From Deltaproteobacteria bacterium (GTDB lineage: Bacteria > Desulfobacterota_D > UBA1144 > Nemesobacterales > CSP1-2): 42,761 nt of DNA. Every line of letters begins with the position of its first letter. Position 1 is the first letter of the stretch. Positions 27,799-37,830 of the stretch are shown one piece after another. The stretch covers positions 1-42,761 of the forward strand of contig JACPIY010000059.1 in assembly GCA_016187835.1 (NCBI GenBank). Direction: 5' to 3'. The notes under the pieces are model-generated. The model searched no databases. It was not told the DNA's origin and was given only the letters and a program-made list of their open reading frames with translations. The position numbers were made by a program, and so were the translations under genes.

Positions 27799-27984
27799 CT
27801 AATCCGTTATCTCCATCACTATCCCAAACACATCCACCGTAAAAGTAAACTTCTTCCTGTTCTTTAAACATATTGCAAACGGAACGTCCACAAACTCATC
27901 AGGGCTTAGCACCCCGTCTGAGAAACCATCCGCCTCCGGTACAGTCAACTGCGCCCTGTGCTCATTATCATTCGACAGGCTCAC
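27799..27984 (-). pseudogene. Possible C-terminal gene fragment truncated by a REP-like sequence
   Basis: ...SLSNDNEHRAQLTVPEADGFSDGVLSPDEFVDVPFAICLKNRKKFTFTVDVFGIVMEITD* looks like a plausible protein C-terminus; upstream it runs into GGGGTTCTGCCCCTAC-type repeat sequence. Confidence 0.35.
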
Positions 27985-28383
27985 GACAAAGTCAGGACAG
28001 ACACGGGGTTCTGCCCCTACAACAAACGTAAAAAAATCTCTTAAAGATGTGGAATTATGGTTGGTTGGTTGGTTGGTTGCAAATATTGTTCCAAATTAAC
28101 TTTGGAAGCTGTAAAAAATGGCTAAAAAACCCCTTTTGACGGAATGTACACTTGATATATAAAGTCAGAGGTAATGTTTGTATTGAGTATAATCTACCCA
28201 ATTATGGCAAACCCCCTAATATATTTCTCCTATTATCTTCCATTTCAAGGTATAAAGGCAAGGCTTATTTTTAGATCAAAAAAAGTCTAATCTTTCTGAA
28301 ATCCTCAATACTTTAGGCGTAGGACTTTTTTCCAAAGTAGAAAGCTAATGACAATTGATTTATTCAACAGGCAATAATTAGTT

Positions 28384-28548
28384 GGGTAGGCAACGAGTCT
28401 TGCTTATTGCTACCTATCCGTTCGACTGAGATTACGACGAAGCCCACCAGCAAGACTGGTAGACTACCCGGTGTCCATTACCGAATTAGATATTTAAAGA
28501 GCATAAGCTTTCCGCTACAAGAATTTGAGACCCGAAAAGTATCTAATT
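28384..28548. ncRNA. Candidate structured region in the largest intergenic spacer (strand unknown)
   Basis: Stems GGGTAG (28384-28389)/CTACCC (28464-28469), AGTCTTGC (28396-28403)/GCAAGACT (28450-28457), AATTAGATA (28484-28492)/TATCTAATT (28540-28548). Confidence 0.25.
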
Positions 28549-28586
28549 TGTAGGTTCCAGGCATATTACTTACTTTAATCTCTATC

Positions 28587-29975
28587 TCAATTCTTAATCA
28601 GCTCCTCTTTAGAAGAAGGAAGCTGAGAAACTATCTCGTCGCTTATTAAGTAAACCGACTTCCAATCGGCGAGCTTGGTGTAAACCATTTTATCTTCTTT
28701 CTTTCCAAAAAGGATAGTTATTTTTTTATTACCTGCTTCTGTAGTTGTAACCTCAATCTCAGGTTTATCTAATCCATAAGTAGCTAAATCAATCGGGTAG
28801 TCGTCAACAAATTTTTCAACCTGAAGGCTCTCGATTCCAGATATGAGTTCATAGACTTTTGGTTCGTCAACCTTTTTCTCTTTGTCGCCATCAAGCTTCC
28901 AATTATTACCTTCTTTAATAATTGAAATTACAGCATCCCCTTTTCTAATCTCAACTCCATCCACTTTTTCACTATCTACTTCTACAAACTTTCTCACCCT
29001 AATGTCATTCACATTTTCGGGAACCTGTCTGTATACAAACTCGGACACGGAATAAACCGGTGCTTCCGAATCAAGCTTTACATAATAAATCCCCTCCTCT
29101 TTTTTATTTCCGAACAAAACACGAACTGGTTTTTCATTCGCAAAGATCTCGATCTCGGCACTCGGCTTGTCTAGTCCATAAGCTGAGAGATCAGTCGGCT
29201 CATCTTCTTCAAAATTATCAATCTTTAAATTTAAAAAAGTCTTTAGAATTGCCTCAACTCGTGCCTGGTCGATCTCCACATATTCAGGCACATCTTTTCC
29301 AACCCAATCGCCATCCTTTCTCTCAATTACAACCGGGGTTCCCTGACTACCCTCCCTCTGGGTCGCTACCTCAGACCCCGACGAATCCTTCCATTGAAAT
29401 CTTAGTTTCTTAATTCTACTTTCGTCCAGAGCGAGTATCTGTTTATCCCGCAAATCATTTGCCGACTTATCCAAGAAAGCCATGACAGAATTTTTATTAA
29501 CGATTAGCACCTCATTTCCATCGTCAACTTGAATATAGGTTCCTGAGCCGACAGGACTATCAGCGCCTATTGATATTCCGTACTCTTTAGTTGGAGTTTT
29601 AACAACTACATGTGCTTTAGGTTTTTCAAGACCAAATCCAGCTAAATCCTTTGGGTTCTCGGAAACAATCTTTTCAATTCTTATCTTGGAAAGGTTGTCT
29701 ATTATAGTGGATATAACATTACCGTCTGCCTTAAATCTATTTGAATCTTTAAGAACGTGCCAATTTCCTTCTTCTTTTTTGCATACGATAGTATATTCAG
29801 AGTATTTAAGTTCTACATCACCTACTTGTTCTTCTTTTATGTCTGTAAAAATCTCTTTCTTGCTTTCTTCTTCACTCGGCTTTTTCAAATCGAAGAAATA
29901 GAGATAACCTAGCAAGAGGATAAGAACAGAAGCTGCAATGAGGGTGCTGCTAAACTTCGCTAGATGACCTTTCAT
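28587..29975 (-). CDS. DUF4340 domain-containing protein
   Basis: Three repeats of the DLAxYGLDKPxxxVxV...FGxK...YxK pattern; N-terminal TM; next to the gldAFG-like genes. Confidence 0.85.
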   Translation of the reverse strand: MKGHLAKFSSTLIAASVLILLLGYLYFFDLKKPSEEESKKEIFTDIKEEQVGDVELKYSEYTIVCKKEEGNWHVLKDSNRFKADGNVISTIIDNLSKIRIEKIVSENPKDLAGFGLEKPKAHVVVKTPTKEYGISIGADSPVGSGTYIQVDDGNEVLIVNKNSVMAFLDKSANDLRDKQILALDESRIKKLRFQWKDSSGSEVATQREGSQGTPVVIERKDGDWVGKDVPEYVEIDQARVEAILKTFLNLKIDNFEEDEPTDLSAYGLDKPSAEIEIFANEKPVRVLFGNKKEEGIYYVKLDSEAPVYSVSEFVYRQVPENVNDIRVRKFVEVDSEKVDGVEIRKGDAVISIIKEGNNWKLDGDKEKKVDEPKVYELISGIESLQVEKFVDDYPIDLATYGLDKPEIEVTTTEAGNKKITILFGKKEDKMVYTKLADWKSVYLISDEIVSQLPSSKEELIKN

Positions 29976-30020
29976 ATCTCTCTTAATTCAGACACTGTAA
30001 ATATTTAGCCACTGATAGAG

Positions 30021-30160
30021 GAAGCTCCAATGACCAAATTCCAAATACCAAACAAATTCTAAATTCCAAGCATCAAATATCAAAAAAATTTTAATGAATT
30101 CATTTGGAATTTACTTTTTATATTTGTTTGTAATTTCTGATTTGGAATTTGTAGTTTGAA
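30021..30160. repeat. Family II AT-rich inverted repeat, no gene inside
   Basis: AAGCTCCAATGACCAAATTCCAAATACCAAACAAATTCTAAATTCCAAGCATCAAATAT...GAATTCATTTGGAATTTAC...TTTGTTTGTAATTTCTGATTTGGAATTTGTAG. Confidence 0.8.
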
Positions 30161-30161
30161 A

Positions 30162-31532
30162 TCACATATTCCTTCTCCTCCACCAAACGGCAATCCCAGA
30201 AAATAAAACAATTGCGGGAAGAACGATAACAGTAAGGGAAAAAATAACTCTCAATTGATTTCCGGTGAGGGTCAATTTACCTTCCTTAGCCAATTTGGGT
30301 CTAATGGAGATCAGGGATTCATCCCCGGCAATCCAGTTTATCGTATTTAAAAAGAAGTCGCTGTTCCCAGAAAAATCAAAGAACCGATTTGATATAAAAT
30401 CCACGCTTCCAAACACGGCTATTTTTGTCTTTTCCCCAATCTCACTAACGGCAGCGAGTCCAAGGGGACCGGGCTCGTCATCAGGGTCTTGCTGAGCTAT
30501 TCCTTGATCAAAAAGGGCAAAATTCGTTTCCGCCCAGCTATATTCACCTGTCTTGGCAATTTCCATTGGCTGAATCCCGTCTTTAGCAACAACATCAATA
30601 GTCCTGCTATAAGGGAAGAGGGTTGCAAACTTAAAATCATCTGTAATATCATGAGGAGGGTATTGAGTTACAATCGGAGCAACATCGCCTCCCCCCACGA
30701 GCTTAGAAGAGGGGTCAATTATAACGTTATCGCCTATGTCAAAACCGTATTGTTTTAAGAGTGAAACTAAATCACTGCCTGACCTTGGTTCAATCATAAA
30801 TACGGCTTTCCCGCTATCGTCAAGGTACTTTTTAATAGTTTCAATCTCTTTTTCAATCAAAGGCTTTTTAGGAGCGGCAACAATCAGTATTGAATTTTCT
30901 TTAGGAACATTTGACTCTCTTAGTAGTAGCAGTTCTTTAACTTCATAAGCCTCATCATTGAGAGCACTGTTTAACATCCCAAGTCCCTGGGGTTCGGTAT
31001 TATCTTTGATGTCTCTTTCCCCATGACCTGCAAGGAAATAGACGGTCTTTCTTATCCCTTTGGAGAGCTTTATAAGCGCATTCGTAACCTCCTGCTCAGC
31101 ATCGTCCACAATTCCACCCGATATAAGGTCGGCAAGCTTTAATTTTATATTTTGATCGCCATTTACAAGGACCACAGTTCCATATTCATTAACGTCGTAT
31201 TTCTTTGCAACTCCAGGGTCTTTATCAGGGTCTATAAATTCTGCTTTGATCCTACTTGATCTTCTTTCATATTCACTTATCAGATTTTGAAACTCTCTTC
31301 TATCGTTCCCAACTTGCTTAAAAAAAGCCAGGACTTCTATCTCCTTATCCAACTTCTCAAGAGTTTTAACGGTTTGATCCGAAACCGAATGCAGTTTTCC
31401 TTCGGTAGCATCAAATCTGCCACCCTGTTTAAATGCCAAGTAATTTATGCTTATAAGGATTCCCAGGACTACTAATGTGAACACTAATGCATTGATTCCA
31501 TAGAGAAGACGACGTTTTTTTCTCATCTCCAC
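30162..31532 (-). CDS. GldG-family protein (ABC-type uncharacterised transport system auxiliary component)
   Basis: N-terminal TM; GGRFDATEGKLHSVSDQTVKTLEKLDKEIEVLAFFK; VYFLAGHGERDI; C-terminal TM ending AVWWRRRNM. Confidence 0.85.
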   Translation of the reverse strand: MEMRKKRRLLYGINALVFTLVVLGILISINYLAFKQGGRFDATEGKLHSVSDQTVKTLEKLDKEIEVLAFFKQVGNDRREFQNLISEYERRSSRIKAEFIDPDKDPGVAKKYDVNEYGTVVLVNGDQNIKLKLADLISGGIVDDAEQEVTNALIKLSKGIRKTVYFLAGHGERDIKDNTEPQGLGMLNSALNDEAYEVKELLLLRESNVPKENSILIVAAPKKPLIEKEIETIKKYLDDSGKAVFMIEPRSGSDLVSLLKQYGFDIGDNVIIDPSSKLVGGGDVAPIVTQYPPHDITDDFKFATLFPYSRTIDVVAKDGIQPMEIAKTGEYSWAETNFALFDQGIAQQDPDDEPGPLGLAAVSEIGEKTKIAVFGSVDFISNRFFDFSGNSDFFLNTINWIAGDESLISIRPKLAKEGKLTLTGNQLRVIFSLTVIVLPAIVLFSGIAVWWRRRNM

Positions 31533-32275
31533 CTCTCAGAATCCAATATAAGGTGCGTAAGAAAAATCCCCAAAAAGATAAATGAGATATAGTACACTAC
31601 GTCCTTTAATTCGATCACGCCTTTTGTGAAATTATCAAAATGATCAATTATCGAGAGATATCCCATGATAGAACTATCTGCGTCGGATGAAGCCCCTATT
31701 ACCCAAAAAACAAGCAGTATTCCAAAAGAGACAACTGCAGCCACTATCTGATTCTCCGTAAGAGAAGAAGCAAAAAGGCCAACAGCAAGAAAGCTAGCCC
31801 CTAATAGAAAGAGTCCCAGATAACCCGAAAAAATAGGTCCTAGGTCAGGATTACCATAAGCCATAAGAACTATCACATAAACCGTAGAGAGAATCAGCAT
31901 AACTAAAAAAAGGGTTAGAGAAGCAAGAAACTTCCCAAGAACAATGTGTAGAACCCTAAGTGGGGATGTGAAAAGAAGTTCGGCCGTTGAGTTTTTTCTT
32001 TCTTCTGCAAGGAGCCGCATTGTAATTAGAGGAATCATAATAAGTAGCACAACGCTCATCGTGCCGAGATATGGGCGAATTACAAACTCGTTTAAGTTTA
32101 ACCTTTCTTTAAAGAACTGAAATCTCGGGTCAAACTGCGATCCGACGAAGCTTTGTAGATAGAGAAAAAAGAATATCCCTGAAAGGACCAAAAACACTAC
32201 TAGAACTATATAGGCAATGGGAGATGAGAAGTACGATTTCAACTCCTTTTTTAAGATTGTACATATCGCTTTCAT
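31523..32275 (-). CDS. ABC transporter permease (GldF-like)
   Basis: ILKKELKSYFSSPIAYIVLVVFLVLSGIFFFLYLQSF; LITMRLLAEERKNSTAELLFTSPL. Confidence 0.88.
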   Translation of the reverse strand: MKAICTILKKELKSYFSSPIAYIVLVVFLVLSGIFFFLYLQSFVGSQFDPRFQFFKERLNLNEFVIRPYLGTMSVVLLIMIPLITMRLLAEERKNSTAELLFTSPLRVLHIVLGKFLASLTLFLVMLILSTVYVIVLMAYGNPDLGPIFSGYLGLFLLGASFLAVGLFASSLTENQIVAAVVSFGILLVFWVIGASSDADSSIMGYLSIIDHFDNFTKGVIELKDVVYYISFIFLGIFLTHLILDSERWR

Positions 32276-33202
32276 CTACCCTCCTTCAGTGGAAATTACC
32301 CTGAGAAATATCTCTTCAAGGGTTTGAGTAAGAGGTCGAAGCTCCAGTAGGCCCCAGCCATTTCCAACCACCATTTTTGCCAAATCTTCTCTTATATCCT
32401 TTCCCTCTCTAGACTGAATTATAAACTCGCCAGAGGAAGTTTCGCTCACATTGGACACTGCCTCAAAAGAAAGAATCTTTTCCTTAACCCCACTCTCTTT
32501 GTAACCAATTTTAAGAAACAGATTTTGAGCTGTTTCCACCTTTTCGGAGAGTTTATCGAGGGATTCTTCCAAGACTATTCTTCCTTCATTTATTATCGCA
32601 ACCCTAGTACATGTCATAGTAACCTCTGGAAGCACGTGAGTGCTGAGAATAACTGTACGCTCTCCTGACAGGTTTTTTATAAGTTCTCTAATTTCTATTA
32701 TCTGCTTTGGGTCGAGTCCAAGTGTGGGCTCGTCAAGCACAATGATAGCTGGATCATGTACTATTGCCTGAGCAATCCCAATACGCTGTCTATAACCTTT
32801 GGAAAGATTCCCAATTAGGCGTTTTCTTACATCTGTAATTCCGCATTTTTCCATCGCAAGGCCAATTCTGTTTTTCTTGTTTTTCCCCGGGACCTGCTTT
32901 ATGTCAGCCACGAAGTCAAGGTATCCATCAACGGTCATATCATTATATAAGGGCGGATTCTCAGGCAGATAGCCGATTTGTCGCTTTGCTTCTATAGGGT
33001 TTTCTACAACATCAAAACCAGCTACGTGAACAGTTCCCTCGGTGGGAGGCATATAAGCCGTAATAATCCGCATGGTTGTAGTTTTTCCCGCGCCATTTGG
33101 TCCGAGAAAACCAAGAACCTCCCCGCGTTGCACTTGGAAGGACACATTATCTATAGCTACTAGATCGCCATAGCGTTTGGTAAGATTTTGAACACTAATC
33201 AT
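32276..33202 (-). CDS. ABC transporter ATP-binding protein (GldA-like)
   Basis: Walker A GPNGAGKTTT, LSKGYRQRIGIAQAI, IIVLDEPTLGLDP. Confidence 0.92.
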   Translation of the reverse strand: MISVQNLTKRYGDLVAIDNVSFQVQRGEVLGFLGPNGAGKTTTMRIITAYMPPTEGTVHVAGFDVVENPIEAKRQIGYLPENPPLYNDMTVDGYLDFVADIKQVPGKNKKNRIGLAMEKCGITDVRKRLIGNLSKGYRQRIGIAQAIVHDPAIIVLDEPTLGLDPKQIIEIRELIKNLSGERTVILSTHVLPEVTMTCTRVAIINEGRIVLEESLDKLSEKVETAQNLFLKIGYKESGVKEKILSFEAVSNVSETSSGEFIIQSREGKDIREDLAKMVVGNGWGLLELRPLTQTLEEIFLRVISTEGG

Positions 33203-33383
33203 ATACGATAAAAGTCTTTTAAAATTTAAGTAAAAAACTTAATCCACAGAGAAGGGATGTCAAGAGGGAGTATCCGCTATTCTCAATATTTACTAGAAAT
33301 CAATTTGTGTTATTATTTAAGATATTTTATATTATTATTTGTTAGCATGCCCACAATAAAATCAATGAATCCTAGGGAGAAAA

Positions 33384-36185
33384 ATGAATATTTGGAAAGA
33401 CTTCCACGGACCCAATGCGGGTTATATATTAGAGCTTTACGACCGATACCAAAGGGATCCCAATTCCGTTGATCCCGCAAGCAGAGATTTATTTAAAAAA
33501 TGGAAACCAGAGATAGATGGTCTTCAGACGACCCAAACGATTAACTTTAGCAAAATCGTCGGTGCCGTCAATCTTGCCCAGGCCATTCGTACATATGGAC
33601 ACCTGGCCGCCCGCCTTGATCCACTGGGCAGTGACCCTCCCGGCGACCCTTCACTTAATCCGGCAACTCATGGCTTGACAGAAGATGATCTTCGCCAACT
33701 TCCATCCAGCCTTGTTGGAGGCCCTGTTGCCGAGAACGCCGCAAACGCTCATGAAGCAATTGAAGCCCTTCGCAAAATTCATTCGTCCACAACCGGATAT
33801 GACTGCGAACACGTTCACATACCTGAAGAAAGGGAATGGCTGCGCCATGCAGCCGAGTCGGGACGTTTCCGTCCACCCAAGGACCCAATATCTCCAAAGG
33901 CACTTCTCGAACATCTTACAAAGGTGGAGGTTTTCGAACGGTTTCTTCATCGTATATTCCCGGGTAAATTCCGCTTTTCTATTGAAGGTATGGACATGAT
34001 GGTGCCAATGCTTGACGAGTTGATTGGCGAAGCAGCCGAGGCTGGCATTCACAACATATTGCTGGGCATGGCTCACCGAGGCCGTCTCAACGTAATGGCT
34101 CATACTCTGAATAAGCCCTATTCTCAGCTTCTCGCCAAATTCAAGGACCCTGTGAATGCGCGCGATTTCCATGATGATATTGGCTGGACCGGCGATGTGA
34201 AATACCACGAGGGCACCAGCAGAGCCTTAAAAAACGGAAAGGAAATTGATTCAGTAGTCACCCTCGCACCCAATCCCAGCCATCTGGAAGCAGTTAATCC
34301 AGTGATTGAGGGCATGGCACGAGCGGCAGGAACCAGCGTGAATGAACCTGGCCCCCCGAAGTTCGACCATAAAGCAAATCTGCCAATTCTAATACACGGT
34401 GATGCCGGATTTCCGGGACAAGGCATTGTAGCAGAAACACTCAACCTTTCTCGTTTGCCAGGCTATTGTACTGGCGGCACAATTCACATTATAACCAACA
34501 ACCAGTTGGGCTATACCACACCTCCTGAGTCAGGCCGCAGCACTCTCTATGCGAGCGACCTTGCCAAGGGATTTGAGATTCCCATTGTTCACGTCAACGC
34601 CGATGATCCTGAGGCATGTATTGAGACAGCCCGCCTGGCATTTGCATATTTAGCCCGATTCCAAAAAGACGTTCTTATAGACCTTGTAGGATATCGGCGC
34701 CACGGCCACAACGAAGCTGATGAACCCGGTTTTACTCAACCTTTGATGTATCAGAAAATTGAAAATCATCCCACAGTACGCGAGTTGTGGGCAAAGACCC
34801 TTTTGGAACGCAATATTATTGATAAAGATTGGTCTGAAAAACTAATTGGTAGATATACGGAAGAACTCCACAGAGCTTTCGAGTCGTTAAAACCGGAAGA
34901 ATCAATTGAACCACAGCCACCGCCCCCTCCTCCCGGCGCAGCCACCAAAGCCAAGACTGCCATTCCAGCCGAACTGCTTCGAGAAATCAATGCTGCACTG
35001 AGTCAATTACCGGGAGGCTTCACAATTCATCCTAAACTCCAACGGGGAATGGAGAGGAAACGCAAAGCACTAGATAATCCAGACGAGCCAACAATAGACT
35101 GGGCAATGGCTGAGGAACTCGCCTATGCCTCAATACTGGCAGATGGCATTGCCATACGACTTACTGGACAGGATACAGAACGAGGCACTTTTAGTCACAG
35201 ACATGCCGTACTTCATGACGTAAAAAATGGAAGAGCATATACTCCGCTTCAAGCTCTACCTCAGGCTAAAGCAGCCTTTGAGATACACAACAGCCCCCTT
35301 ACAGAGAACGCCACCATAGGATTTGAATACGGCTACAATATCCAAGAGCCTGCACGGTTAGTGCTTTGGGAAGCACAATACGGCGATTTCATCAATGGTG
35401 CTCAAACCATTATCGACGAATTCTTAACTTCTGCCCGAGCCAAGTGGGGACAGACCCCATCTCTAGTGTTGCTACTTCCACATGGCTACGAGGGTCAGGG
35501 ACCGGATCACTCCAGTGCAAGATTGGAGCGATTTTTGGAGCTCTGCGCGGATACAAACATGCGCGTTGCCAACTGCACCACTTCGGCCCAATTCTTTCAT
35601 CTTCTACGCAGACAAGCTGCTCTCTTAAAAACCGATCCTCTACCGCTTATTTTAATGACCCCAAAGAGTCTGTTGCGACATCCTCTTGTGGCATCCCCAC
35701 CTCGAGAATTTTCAGAAGGCGGATGGCATCCAGTAATTGATGATGCTAAGGCTCGTCAGAAGCCTGAGAAAGTGAGTCGTCTGATCCTCTGCAGTGGCAA
35801 AGTCTATGTAGACCTGGTAACCAGTGAACATCGGGACAAGAGTCCAAATATCGCAATTACTCGAATAGAACAACTTTACCCATTGTCGGTCGAAAACCTT
35901 CAACAGGTTTTGGATGGATATCCCAAACTCAAAGAATTAGTTTGGGTACAAGAAGAACCGGAAAACATGGGTGCATGGATGTATATGTGGCCCCGACTAA
36001 GAAAACTTTTCGGGGGACATTTGCCCATACACTATATCGGGCGTCGAGCGCATTCAAGCCCCGCAGAAGGTTCGTCATCCCATCACAAAATCAACCAGGA
36101 TGCTCTAATAAAACAGGCTTACAATTCAAAATCCGATATACCCAATTTAAAGGAAACCGATATCATTTGGTTAAAAAACATATAA
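33384..36185 (+). CDS. sucA: 2-oxoglutarate dehydrogenase E1 component
   Basis: HGPNAGYILELYDRYQRDPNSVDPASRDLFKKW; GMAHRGRLNVMAHTLNKPYSQLLAKF; GDVKYHEG; NPSHLEAVNPVIEG; HGDAGFPGQGIVAETLNLSRLPGY; LLPHGYEGQGPDHSSARLERFL. Confidence 0.95.
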   Translation: MNIWKDFHGPNAGYILELYDRYQRDPNSVDPASRDLFKKWKPEIDGLQTTQTINFSKIVGAVNLAQAIRTYGHLAARLDPLGSDPPGDPSLNPATHGLTEDDLRQLPSSLVGGPVAENAANAHEAIEALRKIHSSTTGYDCEHVHIPEEREWLRHAAESGRFRPPKDPISPKALLEHLTKVEVFERFLHRIFPGKFRFSIEGMDMMVPMLDELIGEAAEAGIHNILLGMAHRGRLNVMAHTLNKPYSQLLAKFKDPVNARDFHDDIGWTGDVKYHEGTSRALKNGKEIDSVVTLAPNPSHLEAVNPVIEGMARAAGTSVNEPGPPKFDHKANLPILIHGDAGFPGQGIVAETLNLSRLPGYCTGGTIHIITNNQLGYTTPPESGRSTLYASDLAKGFEIPIVHVNADDPEACIETARLAFAYLARFQKDVLIDLVGYRRHGHNEADEPGFTQPLMYQKIENHPTVRELWAKTLLERNIIDKDWSEKLIGRYTEELHRAFESLKPEESIEPQPPPPPPGAATKAKTAIPAELLREINAALSQLPGGFTIHPKLQRGMERKRKALDNPDEPTIDWAMAEELAYASILADGIAIRLTGQDTERGTFSHRHAVLHDVKNGRAYTPLQALPQAKAAFEIHNSPLTENATIGFEYGYNIQEPARLVLWEAQYGDFINGAQTIIDEFLTSARAKWGQTPSLVLLLPHGYEGQGPDHSSARLERFLELCADTNMRVANCTTSAQFFHLLRRQAALLKTDPLPLILMTPKSLLRHPLVASPPREFSEGGWHPVIDDAKARQKPEKVSRLILCSGKVYVDLVTSEHRDKSPNIAITRIEQLYPLSVENLQQVLDGYPKLKELVWVQEEPENMGAWMYMWPRLRKLFGGHLPIHYIGRRAHSSPAEGSSSHHKINQDALIKQAYNSKSDIPNLKETDIIWLKNI

Positions 36186-36200
36186 TTTGGAGAAGCACCC

Positions 36201-37505
36201 ATGTCAATAAACATAGTCGTACCTCAATTAGGCGAATCTGTTGTTGAAGCTACGGTATTACGCTGGCTAAAACAGGAAGGCGATAGTGTGGCAATTGGAG
36301 AATCTGTGGTAGAGCTCGAGACCGAGAAGGCTAACTTTGAGGTAGCAGCTGAGAAATCAGGTGTGCTTACGCGTATTGAGAGGAAAGAGGGCGAAGATGT
36401 GAAAGTAGGTGATACTCTGGGTTTAATTGATGATGCTCGAGAAGCAGCCGGAAAAACTCCGACTAAAGCCAAGGAAGTAGATAAGCAACCAGGGATCAAA
36501 AAAGTCTCGGAAGAGGTTAAAAGAGATGGCTCTTCTTCCGATGAGCAAGTTACTCGCAAAATAACACCTGTGGCTAAAAACATGGCAGAAGAGCACAACA
36601 TTGACCTTGAGAAAGTAACCGCAACAGGCCCTGGTAACCGCGTAACCAAGGAAGATGTGGAAAAGTATATGGAAGGACAGAAATCCAAAGAAGATTTAAA
36701 AGAGGAAATCTCTAATGTTAGACCTCTTCATAAAGAGCTTGCTGAAAAAAGAGGCCTTGAACAAGAACCCGTTTCAGAAAAGCTTATACTGCCATATGAT
36801 AGGTCCAAGAGAGAAGAAAGAGTACGCATGACCCGCCGTCGTCGAACAATAGCTCGACGAATGGTGGAGGCACAAAGAACAGCAGCAATACTGACCACTT
36901 TCAATGAAGTTGACATGAGTGCTGTAATGGACCTCCGCAAACGACGTAAGGAATCTTTCAAAGAACGCTATGGAGTTGGTCTTGGTTTAAACTCTTTCTT
37001 CGTAAAAGCTGCAATTGCCGCACTAAAGAATTTTCCCCAGGTAAATGGTGAGATACAGGACGATTATATAGTTTTAAAACATTACTACGATATTGGCATA
37101 GCCATTGCTGCATCTGAAGGTTTGGTTGTGCCAGTCTTAAGAGACGCCGACCGTATGACCTTCGCAGAGATTGAGAAGACCATTAAAGAATTCGCTGAGA
37201 AATCAGAAAATGGCACTCTTTCTCTTGAAGACTTGATGGGCGGCACGTTTACCATAACAAACGGCGGTATATTTGGCTCGCTTATGAGCACTCCAATACT
37301 CAACCCTCCCCAAGTCGGAATACTGGGTATGCATAAGATCGAGGAAAGGCCTATCGTTGTCAAAGGTGATATAGTAATTAGACCCATGATGTATGTAGCT
37401 CTTAGCTACGACCACCGGATTGTTGATGGTCGTGAGGCAGTACAGTTTCTGGTAAAAATCAAAGAACTTATCGAGGACCCAGAGTCACTACTCTTAGAGG
37501 GTTGA
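36201..37505 (+). CDS. sucB: Dihydrolipoamide acyl/succinyltransferase E2 component
   Basis: Lipoyl domain [21 protein letters not shown]; catalytic [27 protein letters not shown]. Confidence 0.92.
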   Translation: MSINIVVPQLGESVVEATVLRWLKQEGDSVAIGESVVELETEKANFEVAAEKSGVLTRIERKEGEDVKVGDTLGLIDDAREAAGKTPTKAKEVDKQPGIKKVSEEVKRDGSSSDEQVTRKITPVAKNMAEEHNIDLEKVTATGPGNRVTKEDVEKYMEGQKSKEDLKEEISNVRPLHKELAEKRGLEQEPVSEKLILPYDRSKREERVRMTRRRRTIARRMVEAQRTAAILTTFNEVDMSAVMDLRKRRKESFKERYGVGLGLNSFFVKAAIAALKNFPQVNGEIQDDYIVLKHYYDIGIAIAASEGLVVPVLRDADRMTFAEIEKTIKEFAEKSENGTLSLEDLMGGTFTITNGGIFGSLMSTPILNPPQVGILGMHKIEERPIVVKGDIVIRPMMYVALSYDHRIVDGREAVQFLVKIKELIEDPESLLLEG

Positions 37506-37511
37506 TTGGAT

Positions 37512-37697
37512 TTATTCGAAAGCTTGCTGCTGTTGTCCAATCTCTAGAATTTCATTGTTAAATCTATCCGTAATGTGGCGAATCTCAGATTCCGTGAGCA
37601 ACTTTAATACGTCCTTATATGCAAAACCGTAAGGTGTGTTCGGATAATTCCAGTGTGTAGTAAACCCAATGCTGTCAATAAACTCGTCTGCACACAC
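37512..37697 (-). pseudogene. Glycoside-hydrolase-like N-terminal fragment
   Basis: MCADEFIDSIGFTTHWNYPNTPYGFAYKDVLKLLTESEIRHITDRFNNEILEIGQQ* resembles the opening strand/helix region of some GH proteins (DSIGVxTHxxYxDTPY), but only about 60 aa. Confidence 0.4.
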
Positions 37698-37830
37698 CGC
37701 AGTTTCAAATTACAGGTTGCCATTTTGAACAAATTTGAAAATTGAAATCAACATTCTATTACCATAAACTCTTTTATATTGAAAATTCAGTTGTTTATTA
37801 AGATGCTTTTAGAAAGTGGAGGTATTTATT

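Noticed and set aside
27029-27802. 257-aa plus-strand ORF, Ser-rich
   Set aside because: Antisense to the STN-like protein; Ser richness is the mirror of the acidic GAA/GAG-rich sense strand.
28060-28080. TTGG tetranucleotide run (GGTTGGTTGGTTGGTTG) as a phase-variation tract
   Set aside because: Short and not in or immediately upstream of a supported gene.
33651-34208. 185-aa minus-strand ORF
   Set aside because: Antisense shadow of sucA; no domain signature.
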